A stretch of DNA of 64,000 nt from Rubrivivax sp. GTDB taxonomy: Bacteria; Pseudomonadota; Gammaproteobacteria; Burkholderiales; Burkholderiaceae_C. Positions 62,863 through 64,000 of this stretch are shown piece by piece (within the stretch, counting starts at the first letter, position 1; each line of letters begins with the position of its first letter). Under the pieces are notes generated by a model. It was not told the DNA's origin, ran no database searches, and saw nothing but the letters and a program-made list of their open reading frames with translations. The position numbers and the translations under genes are program-made. Location: NCBI GenBank assembly GCA_018780805.1, contig JADMJD010000128.1, positions 1 to 64,000 on the forward strand, read 5' to 3'.

Positions 62863-63670
62863 AGACGCGGTAGAGCATGGTGGCCGCCAGGGCCATCAAC
62901 ATCAGCGCAAACACACGGCGCAGTGATGTCACGTCGATGCGGTGCGCCGTGCGCGCGCCCAGCGGCGCCAGCAGCACGCTGGCCGCCGAGATGATCACCA
63001 GCGCCGGCAGGTACAGGTAACCGACCGCACCCGGCACCGAGCCCGGCAGCTGCCAGCCGGCGATCACATAACCGGCCGTGGCCGCCAGCGCGATCGGGAA
63101 GCCCAGCGCGGCGCTGGTGCCCACGGCGTTGCGCATCGGCACGTTGCACCAGACCATGAAGGGCACCGAGACAAAGGCACCGCCGGCGCCGACCAGGCCG
63201 GACATCAGCCCGATCAGGCCGCCCGCGCCCACCTGGCCCCAGCGGCCGGGCATCTGGCGCTGTGGCGCGGGCTTGCGGTTGCGAAACATCTGCACGGCCG
63301 AGAAGCCGACAAAGCCTGCAAACAGCAGCGCCAGGCCCTGGCCCTTGATGAGCGCAAAGATGCCGCCGCCGGCCAGCAGGCCGCCGGCCACGATGCCGGG
63401 CGCCAGACCGCGCACCAGCGGCCAGCGCACCGCGCCCAGGCGGTGGTGCGCGCGCAGGCTGGACAAGGAGGTGAACATGATCGTGGCCATCGAGGTGGCC
63501 ACCGCCATCTTCACGGCCAGCGCCGGCTCCACGCCGCGGGCGGAGACGATCAGCGTCAGAAAGGGCACCATCAACATGCCCCCGCCAATGCCCAGCAGAC
63601 CGGCCAGGAAACCGGCGCCGATGCCCAGCGCCAGCAGTTCGGCGATGAGCGACCAAGGCAGCGCCGTCAT
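62855..63670 (-). CDS. TSUP (TauE/SafE-like) membrane permease
   Basis: Polytopic inner-membrane protein of 271 residues with two homologous halves, each opening with a glycine-rich motif: AGFLAGLLGIGGGMLMVPF and GLMSGLVGAGGAFVSVPF. The family exports sulfite, sulfoacetate and related organosulfur anions. A role in exporting the sulfite from SuyAB is conceivable but the gene is 50 kb from suyAB, and many TSUP proteins have other substrates. ATG 63670 overlaps the upstream EVE-domain gene stop. Confidence 0.88.
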   Translation of the reverse strand: MTALPWSLIAELLALGIGAGFLAGLLGIGGGMLMVPFLTLIVSARGVEPALAVKMAVATSMATIMFTSLSSLRAHHRLGAVRWPLVRGLAPGIVAGGLLAGGGIFALIKGQGLALLFAGFVGFSAVQMFRNRKPAPQRQMPGRWGQVGAGGLIGLMSGLVGAGGAFVSVPFMVWCNVPMRNAVGTSAALGFPIALAATAGYVIAGWQLPGSVPGAVGYLYLPALVIISAASVLLAPLGARTAHRIDVTSLRRVFALMLMALAATMLYRVFS

Positions 63671-64000
63671 GCGGCCGGTGCCGCGGGCGGGTGGGCCAGC
63701 CGGGCCAGCACCGCCTGCCACTCCGCCGGCGTCACGGGCGTGATGGACAACCGGTTGCCGCGTTGCAGCACCTGCATCGTCGCCAACTCGGGTGCTTGGC
63801 GCATCTCGGCCAGCGGCAGCAGACGGGTCTGGCGCAGCAGCTTCACATCGCGCAGCAGCCAGCGCGGGGACTCGGGCGACGACTTGGGATCGGAGTAGGG
63901 GCTGCGGGGGTCGAACTGCGTCGGGTCGGGCATGGGATCGGAGGCGATGGTGGCCAGGCCGGCAACGCCGGGCTGCGGGCAGGACGAGTGGTAGAACAAC
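63667..64000 (-). CDS. EVE-domain protein, truncated by window edge
   Basis: The C-terminal 110 residues of an EVE (PUA-like) domain protein are present; the N-terminus lies beyond base 64000. LFYHSSCPQPGVAGLATIAS, FDPRSPYSDPKSS and WLLRDVKLLR are characteristic. EVE domains recognise modified bases. The stop overlaps the TSUP gene start (ATGA), indicating one transcript. Confidence 0.88.
   Translation of the reverse strand, partial: LFYHSSCPQPGVAGLATIASDPMPDPTQFDPRSPYSDPKSSPESPRWLLRDVKLLRQTRLLPLAEMRQAPELATMQVLQRGNRLSITPVTPAEWQAVLARLAHPPAAPAA

Overview
The window is high-GC, densely packed chromosomal DNA. Translational coupling (ATGA or TGATG junctions) is very common, no IS element, phage gene or CRISPR array is visible, and the gene families (YjgA/DarP with PmbA, TamAB, MoxR, DUF3391 HD-GYP, TRAP with Tat-type binding protein, GCCCCCTCGGGGGGC-type intergenic palindromes) suggest a betaproteobacterium of the order Burkholderiales, probably the Rubrivivax/Leptothrix/Sphaerotilaceae side. 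This assignment is by pattern recognition, not by database search.

Region 1 (1-13.2 kb) is catabolic. A minus-strand operon, read from high to low coordinates, encodes an IlvD/Edd-type sugar-acid dehydratase, an HpcH/HpaI-type aldolase and a complete CUT1 ABC importer (ATPase, binding protein, two permeases). It faces a LacI-family regulator, and a LacI-type palindrome overlaps the dehydratase promoter and start codon. Next to it, a GntR/UTRA regulator faces a four-gene set that I read as suyA-suyB-slcC-comC, i.e. racemic sulfolactate oxidation/reduction and desulfonation to pyruvate plus sulfite. Together the two halves match the lower part of a sulfo-Entner-Doudoroff route for sulfoquinovose (6-sulfogluconate dehydratase, KDSG aldolase, then sulfolactate). 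This is the most interesting hypothesis of the window; the upper enzymes would have to lie beyond base 1 or elsewhere.

Region 2 (13.2-19.3 kb) holds a DUF4394 lipoprotein, MoeB, a CtpA/Prc protease and a divergent FbpC/FbpB-type iron transporter pair without a binding protein.

Region 3 (19.4-29.9 kb) is a cell-surface polysaccharide locus: UDP-GlcNAc 2-epimerase, WecG/TagA/CpsF transferase, NodB-like deacetylase, O-antigen ligase/polymerase-like protein, PL14-like secreted protein, flippase, glycosyltransferase, ATP-grasp enzyme, a previously unlisted 36-residue membrane peptide and a UDP-HexNAc 6-dehydrogenase. A 60-bp tandem duplication sits at the wecB/wecG junction. A tRNA-Arg(CCT) follows.

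Region 4 (30-46.9 kb): VWA-TamA-TamB operon; GGDEF cyclase; MoxR-GNAT-S9 peptidase operon; cytochrome c4; HD-GYP phosphodiesterase; copper module copA-cueR divergent from copZ.

Region 5 (46.9-54 kb): an orphan oligopeptide-binding protein behind a sigma-54-type promoter, a small lipoprotein coupled to an FGE-fold protein lacking the catalytic cysteines, and a divergent secreted alpha-amylase/pullulanase pair.

Region 6 (54-64 kb): MogA, DarP, PmbA, a TakP-like TRAP transporter with convergent P and QM genes, a TIGR01244 protein, YqeY, ribosomal protein S21, a PAS/degenerate-GGDEF protein, a TSUP permease and a truncated EVE-domain protein. No intergenic stretch exceeds about 300 bp; the largest (61552-61848) holds the rpsU promoter.
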